Below are positions 8,257 to 16,247 of a DNA stretch of 24,832 nt, in pieces. Below the pieces are notes generated by a model that saw nothing but the letters and a program-made list of their open reading frames with translations, was not told the DNA's origin and did no database searches. Made by a program: the position numbers and the translations under genes. The first letter of the stretch is position 1, and every line of letters begins with the position of its first letter. Origin of the DNA: CAXYVC01 sp964292295 (lineage in GTDB: Bacteria > Acidobacteriota > Holophagae > Holophagales > Holophagaceae). The DNA is taken from the NCBI GenBank assembly GCA_964292295.1, contig CAXYVC010000027.1:1-24832 (forward strand), read 5' to 3'.

Positions 8257-9849
8257 ATGCTGACGGTCTGGAGTAGGCTCAACATCCGGAAAAAGCTGAT
8301 TTTTTCCATCCTCCTCCTGACGGCGGTCCTGGCCCTCGTGGCTGGCATCGTATCCGCCACGAAGCTCCGCTCGGCCCAGACCGACGACCAGTTCCGCAAG
8401 GGCTCCATCCTCGCGGCCATGTCCGCCGAGAACGCCCAGGCCTTCCTGATGATGGACAACGTGGCCTCCATGGAGAACGCGCTGGACGGCCTCCGGAACG
8501 ACGCGGACATCAGCGCCGCCGCTGTGGTCGGCATCGACGAGCGGAAGGGCGTCACCCTGAAGGTGCAGAAGCGCCTGGTGAAGGACGACCAGGTGGACCT
8601 GAAGGCCATGGCGGAGCAGCTCGCCGCCCAGCTCAAGACGGACCAGCCCACCCTGAGCTTCACCCAGGGCCGCCACCAGGTGGTGGCCAGCTGGATCAGC
8701 AAGGCCGACGAGAAGGACACCTCCAAACGCGTCTTCGCCGACAACATGATGGACGGCGGCAAGAAGTGGTACGTGCTGCTGGCCATGAACACCCGCAACA
8801 TCCAGAAGGAGATCTGGGTGGGCACCCTCCAGATGACCCTCCTGGGCGTGATCATGCTGGGCCTTGGCCTCGCCTCCGCCCTCTTCCTGGCCCGGGCCAT
8901 CGTCACGCCGCTGGAGGTCATCCAGGGCCGCATGCGCGACATCTCCGAGGGCGAGGGCGACCTCACCGCCCGCCTCGAGGTGAACGGCGAGGACGAGATC
9001 GCCCAGCTCAGCCGGCACTTCAACCGCTTCGTGGAGAACATCCAGGGCATCGTCCAGCAGGTGATCGGCATCTCCTCCAACATCGCCTCCGGAAGCCTGC
9101 AGATGACCGCCGGCATGTCGGAGATGGCCTCCACCGCCGACGCCATCGCCCACACCGCCGAGAACCAGAAGGCCAGCGTGGGTCAGGCCACCCACAGCGT
9201 CAGCACCATCGCCCAGGGTTCCCAGGTCATCAACACCAACGTGTCCGACGCCCTGAAGGTCTTCGACCAGGCCCAGGATGCCGCCACCAAGGGCGGCACG
9301 GCGGTGGACGAGGCCGTGAGCGGCATGCAGGCCATCAACCAGAACTCCCGCCAGATCGGCAACATCCTGACGGTCATCACCGAGATCGCCAACCAGACCA
9401 ACCTGCTCTCCCTCAACGCCGCCATCGAGGCCGCCAAGGCCGGCGAGCACGGCAAGGGCTTCGCGGTGGTGGCCGAGGAGGTGCGCAAGCTCGCCGAGCG
9501 CAGCGCCCAGGCGGCCAAGGAGATCACCGCCCTCATCCACACCTCCACCAAGAGCATCGAGGACGGCACCGGCATGGTGAACACCGCCGGCGAGGTGCTG
9601 AAGAGCATCCAGCAGTCCATCACCGCCAGCGCCGAGCGCATGCAGGCCATCGGCCAGCAGAGCCAGACCCAGAGCCGCGACAGCGGCACGGTGGTGAACG
9701 CCATGTCGGAGCTCACCAGCATCGCCGAGCAGAACGCCGCCGCCACGGAAGAGATGGCCGCCACCATCCGCGAAACCACGCGCACCGTGGAGGAGCTCAG
9801 CCGCCTGGCGGACAACCTCAACACCATCATGTCCCGCTTCAAGGCCTGA
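8257..9849 (+). CDS. Methyl-accepting chemotaxis protein
   Basis: This 530-residue transmembrane chemoreceptor should signal through CheW/CheA to the flagellar motor or, alternatively, to type IV pili. TM1 spans about residues 14-36 and TM2 about 191-214. Between them is a periplasmic sensor region whose SAENAQAFLMMDN...ISAAAV pattern resembles a CHASE8 domain. HAMP covers about 212-265 and the cytoplasmic hairpin follows, with the conserved tip NQTNLLSLNAAIEAAKAGE (379-397) and GFAVVAEEVRKLAERS. There is no C-terminal CheR-binding pentapeptide. GGAGG lies six bases before the ATG. No other chemotaxis genes are adjacent. It has its own putative -10 and is closed by a strong terminator, so it is probably monocistronic. 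The ligand is unknown. Confidence 0.96.
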   Translation: MLTVWSRLNIRKKLIFSILLLTAVLALVAGIVSATKLRSAQTDDQFRKGSILAAMSAENAQAFLMMDNVASMENALDGLRNDADISAAAVVGIDERKGVTLKVQKRLVKDDQVDLKAMAEQLAAQLKTDQPTLSFTQGRHQVVASWISKADEKDTSKRVFADNMMDGGKKWYVLLAMNTRNIQKEIWVGTLQMTLLGVIMLGLGLASALFLARAIVTPLEVIQGRMRDISEGEGDLTARLEVNGEDEIAQLSRHFNRFVENIQGIVQQVIGISSNIASGSLQMTAGMSEMASTADAIAHTAENQKASVGQATHSVSTIAQGSQVINTNVSDALKVFDQAQDAATKGGTAVDEAVSGMQAINQNSRQIGNILTVITEIANQTNLLSLNAAIEAAKAGEHGKGFAVVAEEVRKLAERSAQAAKEITALIHTSTKSIEDGTGMVNTAGEVLKSIQQSITASAERMQAIGQQSQTQSRDSGTVVNAMSELTSIAEQNAAATEEMAATIRETTRTVEELSRLADNLNTIMSRFKA

Positions 9850-9875
9850 TCCCCGGCCTCATCGCTCCTTTCCGC

Positions 9876-9901
9876 AAGGGCCCGGCAGCAGCCGGGCCCT
9901 T
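9876..9901 (+). terminator. Intrinsic terminator after the chemoreceptor gene
   Basis: A perfect 11-bp stem (aagggcccggc/gccgggccctt) closes a 4-nt loop 26 nt after the MCP stop codon. The T run after it is short. Confidence 0.65.
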
Positions 9902-10056
9902 CGGCATCACCCCGCCATGAACCCGGATTTTGCGTTTGGGCTCAGCAGAATGGTTCTGCCAGAGCCGTCCTTCGAGCGCTTGCGGCTCGCGACCCGCATC
10001 GCCCCTCGCAGTTCGGTCCAGACCAAGCCTGGCCCACGTCCGCTCCACGCCTTTCG
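9902..10056. other. Intergenic region between converging genes
   Basis: About 155 bases separate the MCP terminator from the capA-like gene. No gene is supported; a frame beginning at 9917 has no family motif and runs into antisense sequence. At its right edge, 10049-10070, a perfect 9-bp hairpin (gcctttcgc/gcgaaaggc, loop tacc) contains the stop codon of the capA-like gene in its loop region. No T tract follows on the minus strand. Confidence 0.5.
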
Positions 10057-11247
10057 CTACCGCGAAAGGCTGGCCGCAACCGCATCATCTGGGATGAACC
10101 GGGCGCCGGTCACCTGCCGGATGCGCTCCCGGCGAAGCAGGAAGGCGCGCAGACGCCCCCGGGAAGCCGGCAACACGTCCTGGGCCTGCTGGAGGGCCGC
10201 GTTGAGGCGGAGTACCCGCACCACGGTGCGCGCAGTCCTCCCCGTCTGGCGCTCCAGCGCGTTGTTCTCCGTCCAGAGCGGCTCCAGGACCACGCCCTCC
10301 AGGCGCAGGGAACCCTTCCCGCCGGAGCGCGGACAGGCGCGGAAGGTGGCCACCAGGGCCACGCCGTCCCGGTTGTCCCCCTCGGGCACCGGCGCCCGGT
10401 CCGCACGCCAGAAGCGGTCCTGGTTGGAAAGGAAGTTGCCCAGGCTGAAGGCTACGATCCCCTTCCGTCCGCCGGCCTCCACCTCCTCCACCGGCTGGAG
10501 CACGTGGGGGTGGTGACCGAGCACCAGGTCGGCCCCCGCGGCCACCAGCCTGGCGGCGCAATCCCGCTGGCGCCGGCTGGGCTGGAGTTCGTATTCGTTC
10601 CCCCAGTGCACGCTGACGACCACGGCGTGGGCGGTGCTTCTGGCGGAGGCCACGGCACCCAGGGCATCCGCCCCCAGGCGCGCCACCAGGGGATCGCCCT
10701 GGCGCCGCGCCGGCAAGCCGTTGAGCAGATCCGTGAAGGCCAGGAAGGCCACGCGAAACCCCTTGCGCTCGAGGATGCGCGGAGCCATCGCGGCCTCCGG
10801 TGCGGGCCCGGCCCCCAGGGGCACCAACCCGGACTGCTCCAGCCGCGCGAGGGTCTCCCCCAGGCCCCGACGCCCCTGGTCGTAGGCGTGGTTGTTGGCG
10901 CAGGACAGCACCGTGAAGCCCGTGGCCTTCAAAGCACCGGGCAGTTCCGCCGGGGCGTTGAAGACGAAGGGCACGCCGGGACGCCCGGAGCCTGGCGCCA
11001 CGGGGGTCTCCAGGTTGACGAAGCCCAGATCGGCTTCCCGCAGCAGGGGCGTCAGGTCCTCCCACAGGGGCGCCCAGCCCCCCGCCTGGAGGGCTGCCCG
11101 CTGCACGTCCTGGTGGGGAATGAGGTCCCCCACCGCCACGAGCTTCAGCGTCGCCTCCGCGGGCGGCGCAGGTGCGGCTGCCTTCCGGCGGCAGCCCAGG
11201 CCGAGGAGCAGCGCCGGGGGCAGCAGCAGGAAGGCGCAGCTACGCAC
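10057..11247 (-). CDS. CapA/PgsA-family metallophosphatase, exported
   Basis: The 396-residue protein belongs to the CapA (bacterial capsule synthesis PGA_cap) fold, a calcineurin-like phosphoesterase relative involved in poly-gamma-glutamate export in Bacillus but widespread with unknown roles. Visible metal-site motifs are VAVGDLIPHQ (D41), GFVNLETPV (N78, E80), CANNHAYDQG (N119, H120), SVHWGNEYE, GHHPHVLQPVE and FSLGNFLSNQ. The N-terminus is a signal sequence ending LLLGLGC (C19), which resembles a lipobox but has Gly at -3. I chose the GTG at 11247 because the signal peptide starts there and it overlaps the last 8 bases of the upstream radical SAM gene, implying translational coupling. 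Longer open sequence upstream is antisense-like. There are no pgsBC genes nearby, so poly-glutamate synthesis is not implied. Confidence 0.9.
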   Translation of the reverse strand: MRSCAFLLLPPALLLGLGCRRKAAAPAPPAEATLKLVAVGDLIPHQDVQRAALQAGGWAPLWEDLTPLLREADLGFVNLETPVAPGSGRPGVPFVFNAPAELPGALKATGFTVLSCANNHAYDQGRRGLGETLARLEQSGLVPLGAGPAPEAAMAPRILERKGFRVAFLAFTDLLNGLPARRQGDPLVARLGADALGAVASARSTAHAVVVSVHWGNEYELQPSRRQRDCAARLVAAGADLVLGHHPHVLQPVEEVEAGGRKGIVAFSLGNFLSNQDRFWRADRAPVPEGDNRDGVALVATFRACPRSGGKGSLRLEGVVLEPLWTENNALERQTGRTARTVVRVLRLNAALQQAQDVLPASRGRLRAFLLRRERIRQVTGARFIPDDAVAASLSR

Positions 11248-12115
11248 GGTCGGGACCGTAGAAGACCTCCACGGGAAGGTCCGGCAGCTCCGCCCGGAGC
11301 TGCGCGGCGCGCCGGTCCAGCTCGGCGGCGGCCAGGGGGCGCGCGTCGGGCTCCGGCGTGGGGCGCGCCACCGTGTAGAGCTGGACGCCCCGGAACTGCG
11401 CACCCTGCTCCTGGAGCCCCCTCACGCAGGCGAGGTAGGCCTCGAACTCCGCGTCGGAGATCCCCCTTCCCTGCCACTCCAGCAGAAGGGTCTGCAGGGT
11501 CAGGGGCCAGCGCCGGCCCGCGATCAGCAGGTTCTCGAGGATGCGGCTGTAGGGCACCAGGCTGCGGTTCACCTGGCGGTAGTGGGCCTCCGTGCCCGCA
11601 TCCAGCTTGGCCCAGATCTCCCCCTGGTTCGCCATCAGCGTCTCCAGGCCCGCCGCCACCTCCGGCGCCTGGAGGCGCGTGCTGTCCGTGATGAGCACCA
11701 GCTTCACCGCATCCAGCCCACGGGCGCGCTTCAGGTCCGCCAGGCGCGCCACGCAGGCGGCGAAACAGGACGCCGTGGTGGGCTCCCCGTCGCCGCTGAA
11801 GGCGAGGTCGTTGAGGCGGCGCTGGGCGGGACGGGCCGTGTCAAAGGGCGGCCGGGCGAAGAGTTCCCCGCTGGCCACCAGGTCCATCAGCGCGGCCATC
11901 TCGGCCACGAGCTGGTCGAGGTCCACGTCCTTCCGGCGGGGCGGGGTGCAGCGGTCCACCTCGCAGTACACGCAGTTGAAGTTGCAGCGCTTGTCCGGGT
12001 TGAGATTCACGCCGAGGCTCACGCCGCCGCTGCGCCGGGAGATCACGGGATAGCAGTAGTCGAAGCGGGCCCATTCCCGCGTGTGGTCCAGGTGGGCAGG
12101 CACGAGCGCATCCAT
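11240..12115 (-). CDS. Radical SAM protein (COG0731/TYW1-like)
   Basis: The 291-residue protein has the SAM-binding Fe4S4 motif C44-x3-C48-x2-C51 (CNFNCVYCEVDR) shortly after an N-terminal YCYPVISRRSGGVSLGVNLNP segment, then LAFSGDGEPTT and VLITDST strands of the partial TIM barrel. This layout is that of uncharacterised bacterial radical SAM proteins related to the wyosine-forming TYW1 group (COG0731); the substrate is unknown. I place the start at the ATG at 12115, which has GGAA upstream; the in-frame ATG at 12127 is an alternative. A TATGCT hexamer at 12128-12123 lies only seven bases before 12115. The 3' end overlaps the capA-like gene by eight bases. Confidence 0.85.
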   Translation of the reverse strand: MDALVPAHLDHTREWARFDYCYPVISRRSGGVSLGVNLNPDKRCNFNCVYCEVDRCTPPRRKDVDLDQLVAEMAALMDLVASGELFARPPFDTARPAQRRLNDLAFSGDGEPTTASCFAACVARLADLKRARGLDAVKLVLITDSTRLQAPEVAAGLETLMANQGEIWAKLDAGTEAHYRQVNRSLVPYSRILENLLIAGRRWPLTLQTLLLEWQGRGISDAEFEAYLACVRGLQEQGAQFRGVQLYTVARPTPEPDARPLAAAELDRRAAQLRAELPDLPVEVFYGPDRA

Positions 12116-12193
12116 AGGTTCCAGCATACGCCGGGCCCGGGCTGCGTCCCGCCGTCCCGGAAGGAACAGCGCCATCCCTCGCAGTGGCCGGGA

Positions 12194-12199
12194 TAGAAT
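12194..12199 (+). promoter_or_regulatory. Putative -10 element of the pilT-like gene
   Basis: TAGAAT matches the -10 consensus in five of six bases, 25 nt before the ATG at 12225; a -35 is not obvious. GGAG lies five bases before that ATG. The element sits in the 109-bp divergent gap with the radical SAM gene. Confidence 0.45.
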
Positions 12200-12224
12200 C
12201 GGCAGGATCCAGCATGGAGCAGCC

Positions 12225-13808
12225 ATGGCCCAGCTCGACAAGTTCCTCGCCCACCTTGCGTCCCGGGGAGGCAGCGCGCTCCGCCTGGAGGCCGGCCAGC
12301 AGCCCCGCCTGGACCTGGCCACGGGCGAGAGCTTGGCCATGCTGCCCAATCCCCTGCCGAGCGCCGTGGTGGACATGGTGGTGAACGAGGTCCTGCCGGC
12401 GTCGGCATCCGAATCCCTCCTGAGAAGCGGCGAATGCGCCTTCGGCTACGACGCCAACGGCGCCTCCTTCGAGCTGCAGGTGCGCCGCACGCCGGACGGC
12501 CTAGCCTTGGCGGCGCGCCCCGCCGGGGCCTCTCCCGTCCCCACGCCCCGGGCGATGACCGCGCCGGAAACGGTGCGCCCGCCGGAGCCCAGGCCCATCG
12601 AGCTGGCACGCCAAGGGGGCATCGAACTGGCGCGGTCGTCCGCACCCGCCCCGGCCCTTCCCGAGGGCCGCGCCTCCTCGGCCGGACCGGAGCGCCACCC
12701 CCTGCTGGCCCGCCTGCTCGAGACCCTGGTGCGCGAGAAGGCCTCGGACCTCCACCTCAGTTCCTACGAACTCCCCACCCTGCGCGTGAACGGGGACCTC
12801 ACGGAACTGGACGGCTTCACCCTGCTGGGCCCCAAGGAGCTGGAGGAGATGATGCGCTCCATGGCCCACGCGGAGGCCTGGTCCCAGTTCCAGGAGCGCA
12901 ACGACGCGGACTTCGCCTACGCGTACGAGGCCGGCAACTGCCGCCTGCGCGTGAACTTCTTCCGGGACCGCCAGGGCCCCGGCATGGTGTGCCGCGTGAT
13001 CCCCAACGAGATCCCGGACCCGGACAAGCTGGGCCTGCCGGACCCCATCCGCCGCCTCTCGGACCTGGCCAAGGGCCTGGTGCTGGTCACGGGCCCCACG
13101 GGCAGCGGCAAGTCCACCACCCTCGCGGCCATCCTGGACCTGGCCAACCAGAAGCGCCACGACCACATCCTCACCATCGAGGATCCCATCGAGTTCGTAC
13201 ACCCCCGCAAGGGCTGCCTGGTGAACCAGCGGGAGGTGGGCACCCACACCGAGAGCTTCAAGTCGGGCCTGCGGGCGGCCCTCCGCGAGGATCCCGACAT
13301 CGTGCTGGTGGGCGAGATGCGCGACCTGGAGACCATCTCCATCGCCCTGGAGACGGCCATCACGGGGCATCTGGTCTTCGGAACCCTGCACACCAACAGC
13401 GCCATCGGCACCATCGACCGCATCGTGGACCAGTTCCCCGCCGACCGGCAGCAGCAGATCCGCGTGATGCTGGCGGACTGCCTGAAGGCCTGCATCAGCC
13501 AGATCCTGCTGAAGAAGAAGGGCGGCGGCCGGATCGCGGCCATCGAGAGCCTCTTCATCACCCCCGCCATCGCCAACCTCATGCGCGAGGGCAAGAACTT
13601 CCAGATCCCGAGCGCCATGCAGACCGGCCGCGCCTACGGCCAGAAGCTCATGAACGATGCCCTGGTGGAGCTGATCCAGGCGCAGAAGGTGGACGTGGAG
13701 GAGGCCTACCTGAAGTGCCCGGACAAGGACAGCTTCGTGCAGGCCTGCAAGCGCAACAACATCGTCTGCGATCCCCGCGGCCTCGAGGCCGGCGCCCAGC
13801 AGGGCTAG
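12225..13808 (+). CDS. PilT-type retraction ATPase with extra N-terminal domain
   Basis: This is a hexameric secretion-family ATPase of the PilT/PilU type, expected to power type IV pilus retraction at the inner membrane. Residues 160-275 are the usual PilT N-terminal PAS-like domain (EKASDLHLSS...RVNFFRDRQG). The RecA-like core has Walker A GPTGSGKST (290-298, K296), the Asp box ILTIEDPIEFVH, Walker B IVLVGEMRD (E364) and the His box GHLVFGTLHTNSA. At 527 residues it is about 150-180 longer than typical PilT. The surplus is residues 1-100, which look like a degenerate second copy of the PilT N-terminal domain, plus a Pro/Ala-rich linker (101-158). The start at 12225 has GGAG upstream; earlier in-frame codons run into the divergent promoter region. 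No other pil genes are adjacent. The stop overlaps the stop of the converging transporter gene. Confidence 0.92.
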   Translation: MAQLDKFLAHLASRGGSALRLEAGQQPRLDLATGESLAMLPNPLPSAVVDMVVNEVLPASASESLLRSGECAFGYDANGASFELQVRRTPDGLALAARPAGASPVPTPRAMTAPETVRPPEPRPIELARQGGIELARSSAPAPALPEGRASSAGPERHPLLARLLETLVREKASDLHLSSYELPTLRVNGDLTELDGFTLLGPKELEEMMRSMAHAEAWSQFQERNDADFAYAYEAGNCRLRVNFFRDRQGPGMVCRVIPNEIPDPDKLGLPDPIRRLSDLAKGLVLVTGPTGSGKSTTLAAILDLANQKRHDHILTIEDPIEFVHPRKGCLVNQREVGTHTESFKSGLRAALREDPDIVLVGEMRDLETISIALETAITGHLVFGTLHTNSAIGTIDRIVDQFPADRQQQIRVMLADCLKACISQILLKKKGGGRIAAIESLFITPAIANLMREGKNFQIPSAMQTGRAYGQKLMNDALVELIQAQKVDVEEAYLKCPDKDSFVQACKRNNIVCDPRGLEAGAQQG

Positions 13809-14671
13809 GAGGTCCTCCGCACCGCCGCGGCGTGGAGGGCCAGGGCCCCCGCGATGGCGCCCCCCCCGAGCAGCAGGCGGAGCCAGTCCACCGAGGCCCC
13901 GAAGACCAGCGCCGAGGCGAGCACTCCGAGGGGCACCTTCGCGTTGTTGAAGATGGCCAGGGTGCCCACGTCGACGCGGCGCGCCCCCGCGTTGAAGAGG
14001 AAGAAGCCGATCCCCGAAGCCACCACGCCGAGGTAGAGCAGGATGGTCCCCTGGCCGGGCGTCACGCGGCACCAGGCGCCCGAAGCCAGGGCGGGCAGCG
14101 CCAGGACCGCCGTCACCAGGGCGGCACCACCGTAGAGCAGGGCCATGAGCTCCAGGTCCGAGCGTCCGGTGCGGGGGGCCATGCGGCGGTAGAGCAGCTG
14201 GCCCAGCGCGAAGGCGCCGTTGGAGGCCTGCATGGCCAGGAAGCCCGCGAGAAGCCCCGGACGGAGGGCCGTCCACAGACAGACGCCGGTCCCCGCCACC
14301 GCCAGGCCCGCCGCCAGCAGAAGGCTCCAGGCCGAGGGGCCCCGCCCATCCCCCGGCGCGGGCAGCCCGCGGCCCAGCAGGGCCACGTAGAGGGGCGTGA
14401 AGATGGTGAAGAGCGCAACTTCGGCGGGCCCCAGCCAGCGGTAGGACTGGATGTAGGCCACGTACATGAGCCCGAACTGCAGCCCCCCCACGGTCATCAG
14501 CCCGAGCGCGCGGCGCGCGCCGAGGCCCCGGACCCGCAGGAAGGGCAGGAAGACGAGGGCCGCCAGCAGGGTGCGCAGCGCCGCCACGAAGGCGGGATCC
14601 AGGCCCTTCAGCTGCGCCACCAGGCCGAAGGAGAGGGCCCACAGCAGGGAAACGAGGGCCAGCTGCCACAC
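13805..14671 (-). CDS. EamA/DMT-family transporter
   Basis: The 288-residue protein has ten hydrophobic segments in two repeats of five, the layout of drug/metabolite transporters that typically export amino acids or other metabolites across the inner membrane. The first repeat begins LVSLLWALSFGLV and contains AALRTLLAALVFLPFL; the second contains YLGVVASGIGFFLFNAGARRV and IFNNAKVPLGVLASALVFG, typical EamA helices. The GTG at 14671 is the only possible start, because the stop codon of the upstream polyprenyl synthase gene is in the same frame 21 nt before it. It is the last gene of the yajQ-polyprenyl synthase-EamA group. Substrate unknown. Its TAG overlaps the TAG of the pilT-like gene on the other strand. 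Confidence 0.9.
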   Translation of the reverse strand: MWQLALVSLLWALSFGLVAQLKGLDPAFVAALRTLLAALVFLPFLRVRGLGARRALGLMTVGGLQFGLMYVAYIQSYRWLGPAEVALFTIFTPLYVALLGRGLPAPGDGRGPSAWSLLLAAGLAVAGTGVCLWTALRPGLLAGFLAMQASNGAFALGQLLYRRMAPRTGRSDLELMALLYGGAALVTAVLALPALASGAWCRVTPGQGTILLYLGVVASGIGFFLFNAGARRVDVGTLAIFNNAKVPLGVLASALVFGASVDWLRLLLGGGAIAGALALHAAAVRRTS

Positions 14672-14692
14672 CGCGAGGACGGCCCTGGACGC

Positions 14693-15688
14693 CTAGCGCC
14701 CGCGCTCCAGCAGCACGCCGGGGATCTCGCGCAGGAGGCGGCCCAGGCGGGCCTCGCCCTCCAGGCCCTGCAGCGCCTCCACCGCGGCGCCGGAGGCGCG
14801 CTCGGCCAGGACGCGAAGCTCGGAGAAGGCGTCGTGCGCCTTCAGCAGGCGCCGGAGCTCGGCCTCCTCCTCGGGGGGGATGGGTGCGGTCTCGCCCCGC
14901 GCCCAGATGCGCTCCACCAGCGGCCTTGCCGCCTCCGGGGCCCGCTCCAGCAGGGTGAGCATGGGCAGGGTCAGCTTCCCCTCCCGCAGGTCCGAGAGGG
15001 CCGGCTTGCCGAGCTGGGCGCTGCTGGCGGTGTAGTCCAGCAGGTCATCCACCAGCTGGAAGGCCCGGCCGACCTCCAGGCCGTAGCGGCGCATCAAGGC
15101 GCAGTCCTCCGCGCTTCGCCCGGCGAGCACGGCGCCCGTCTCGGTGCAGCCGCCGAATAGGAGGGCGGTCTTGCGCTCCTGGATGTCGAAGTAGTCCCGC
15201 CGCGTCGTGTCCAGGCGGAAGAGCACCTCGTTCTGGATCAGCTCACCCTCGATCATGCGCGTGGTGACGTCCGCGAAGATCTCCATCATCCGCCAGTCCC
15301 GCCCCGAGATGGCGCTGGACATGGCGTGCAGGTAGAGCAGGTCCCCGAAGAGCACCGTCAGGGTGTTGCCCCACAGGCGGTTCAGCGTGGGCTTGCCCCG
15401 GCGGGTCTCGGCGTGGTCGATGACGTCGTCGTGGACCAGCGTGGCCGTGTGCACCAGCTCGAAGACCGCGCCGAACCGCAGGTCCAGGTCCCCCCGCGCG
15501 CCGCAGAAGCCGCTGCACAGCAGCACCAGCGCCGGGCGCAGGCGCTTGCCGCGCCCGGAGCGGACGTGGGCGGCGAGCTTCTCCGCCACGGGCACGTCGC
15601 TGCGGAGGATGCGCTCCAGCTCGGCCTCCACCAGCTCCAGCCGGGCGGAGACGGGGCCGAAGTAGCGCAGGAGGTCGAGGCGGCTCAC
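14693..15688 (-). CDS. Long-chain polyprenyl diphosphate synthase
   Basis: The enzyme elongates allylic diphosphates with isopentenyl diphosphate to make a trans-polyprenyl chain, most likely the menaquinone or ubiquinone tail (IspB/HepT type). The 331-residue protein has the first aspartate-rich motif LVHDDVIDHAETRRG (D87, D88, D91), GKRLRP near residue 47, and the second aspartate-rich motif QLVDDLLDYT (D214, D215, D218). The residue five positions before the first motif is a small Ala (A82), which in this family favours long (C30 or more) products; the exact length cannot be read off. It starts at GTG 15688, four bases after the yajQ stop, so the two genes are almost certainly co-translated. 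The dimethylallyl/farnesyl supplier is not in the window. Confidence 0.94.
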   Translation of the reverse strand: MSRLDLLRYFGPVSARLELVEAELERILRSDVPVAEKLAAHVRSGRGKRLRPALVLLCSGFCGARGDLDLRFGAVFELVHTATLVHDDVIDHAETRRGKPTLNRLWGNTLTVLFGDLLYLHAMSSAISGRDWRMMEIFADVTTRMIEGELIQNEVLFRLDTTRRDYFDIQERKTALLFGGCTETGAVLAGRSAEDCALMRRYGLEVGRAFQLVDDLLDYTASSAQLGKPALSDLREGKLTLPMLTLLERAPEAARPLVERIWARGETAPIPPEEEAELRRLLKAHDAFSELRVLAERASGAAVEALQGLEGEARLGRLLREIPGVLLERGR

Positions 15689-15692
15689 CCGC

Positions 15693-16190
15693 CTAGCCCC
15701 GGTAGTTCGTGAACTGCAGGTCGAGGCCCTGGTCCTGCTGCTTCAGGAGGGCGATGCAGGCCTGCAGGTCGTCCCGGCTCTTGCCCGAGACCCGCAGCTG
15801 GTCCCCCTGGATGGCCGCCTGCACCTTCAGCTTGGCGTCCTTGATGGCCTTCACGAGGGCCTTGGCCTTCTCGGTGGGGATGCCCTGCTGCACCTTGATC
15901 TCCTGGCGCACGGTGCCCTTGGCGGCGGGCTCCACCTTGCCGTAGTCCAGGTTCCGCACCGGCACGCCGCGCTTCGCCAGCTTGGCCTGGAGGATCTCCA
16001 CCACGGCCTTCAGCTTGAAGTCGTTCTCGGCGGCGAGAGCCAGCACCTCGTCGCCCTTGAAGGCGATCTCCGCGGACGAGCCCTTGAAGTCATACCGCTG
16101 GCCGATTTCCTTGGACGCCATGCCCACGGCGTTCCGGACCTCCTCCAGGTCCACCTTGCTGACCACGTCGAAGGAACATTCGCTCGCCAT
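15693..16190 (-). CDS. yajQ: YajQ-family nucleotide-binding protein
   Basis: YajQ (DUF520) is a small cytoplasmic protein with two ferredoxin-like/RRM-like domains; in Xanthomonas and Pseudomonas a member binds cyclic di-GMP and acts with a transcription factor. The 165-residue product fits the family throughout: an N-terminal SFDVVSKVDLEEVRNAV, IGQRYDFKGSSAEI, the central PVRNLDYGKVEPAAKGTVRQEI and the C-terminal KVQAAIQGDQLRVSGKSRDDLQ, ending LDLQFTNYRG. Length is normal. A GGAGG is eight bases upstream of the ATG at 16190. It heads a three-gene group with the polyprenyl synthase and EamA transporter. A link to the nearby pilT-like gene through cyclic di-GMP is tempting but only a guess. 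Confidence 0.96.
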   Translation of the reverse strand: MASECSFDVVSKVDLEEVRNAVGMASKEIGQRYDFKGSSAEIAFKGDEVLALAAENDFKLKAVVEILQAKLAKRGVPVRNLDYGKVEPAAKGTVRQEIKVQQGIPTEKAKALVKAIKDAKLKVQAAIQGDQLRVSGKSRDDLQACIALLKQQDQGLDLQFTNYRG

Positions 16191-16247
16191 CTCTTGGGCC
16201 TCCAGCGGTCCACTCTACCGCACCGGCGGGCGATTCCAGCCACCGCC

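Noticed and set aside
7663..9540. A 625-codon open frame opposite the YggS and chemoreceptor genes
   Set aside because: Low-complexity antisense product; the plus-strand genes have full family motifs.
10057..11247. A poly-gamma-glutamate capsule locus
   Set aside because: Only the CapA-like metallophosphatase is present; no ligase (PgsB/CapB) or PgsC partner is adjacent.
12434..15160. A 908-codon open frame on the plus strand
   Set aside because: It runs over the pilT-like gene in another frame and antisense to the EamA and polyprenyl synthase genes; its Pro/Gly/Arg/His-rich product has no domain. Long shadow frames are expected at this GC content.
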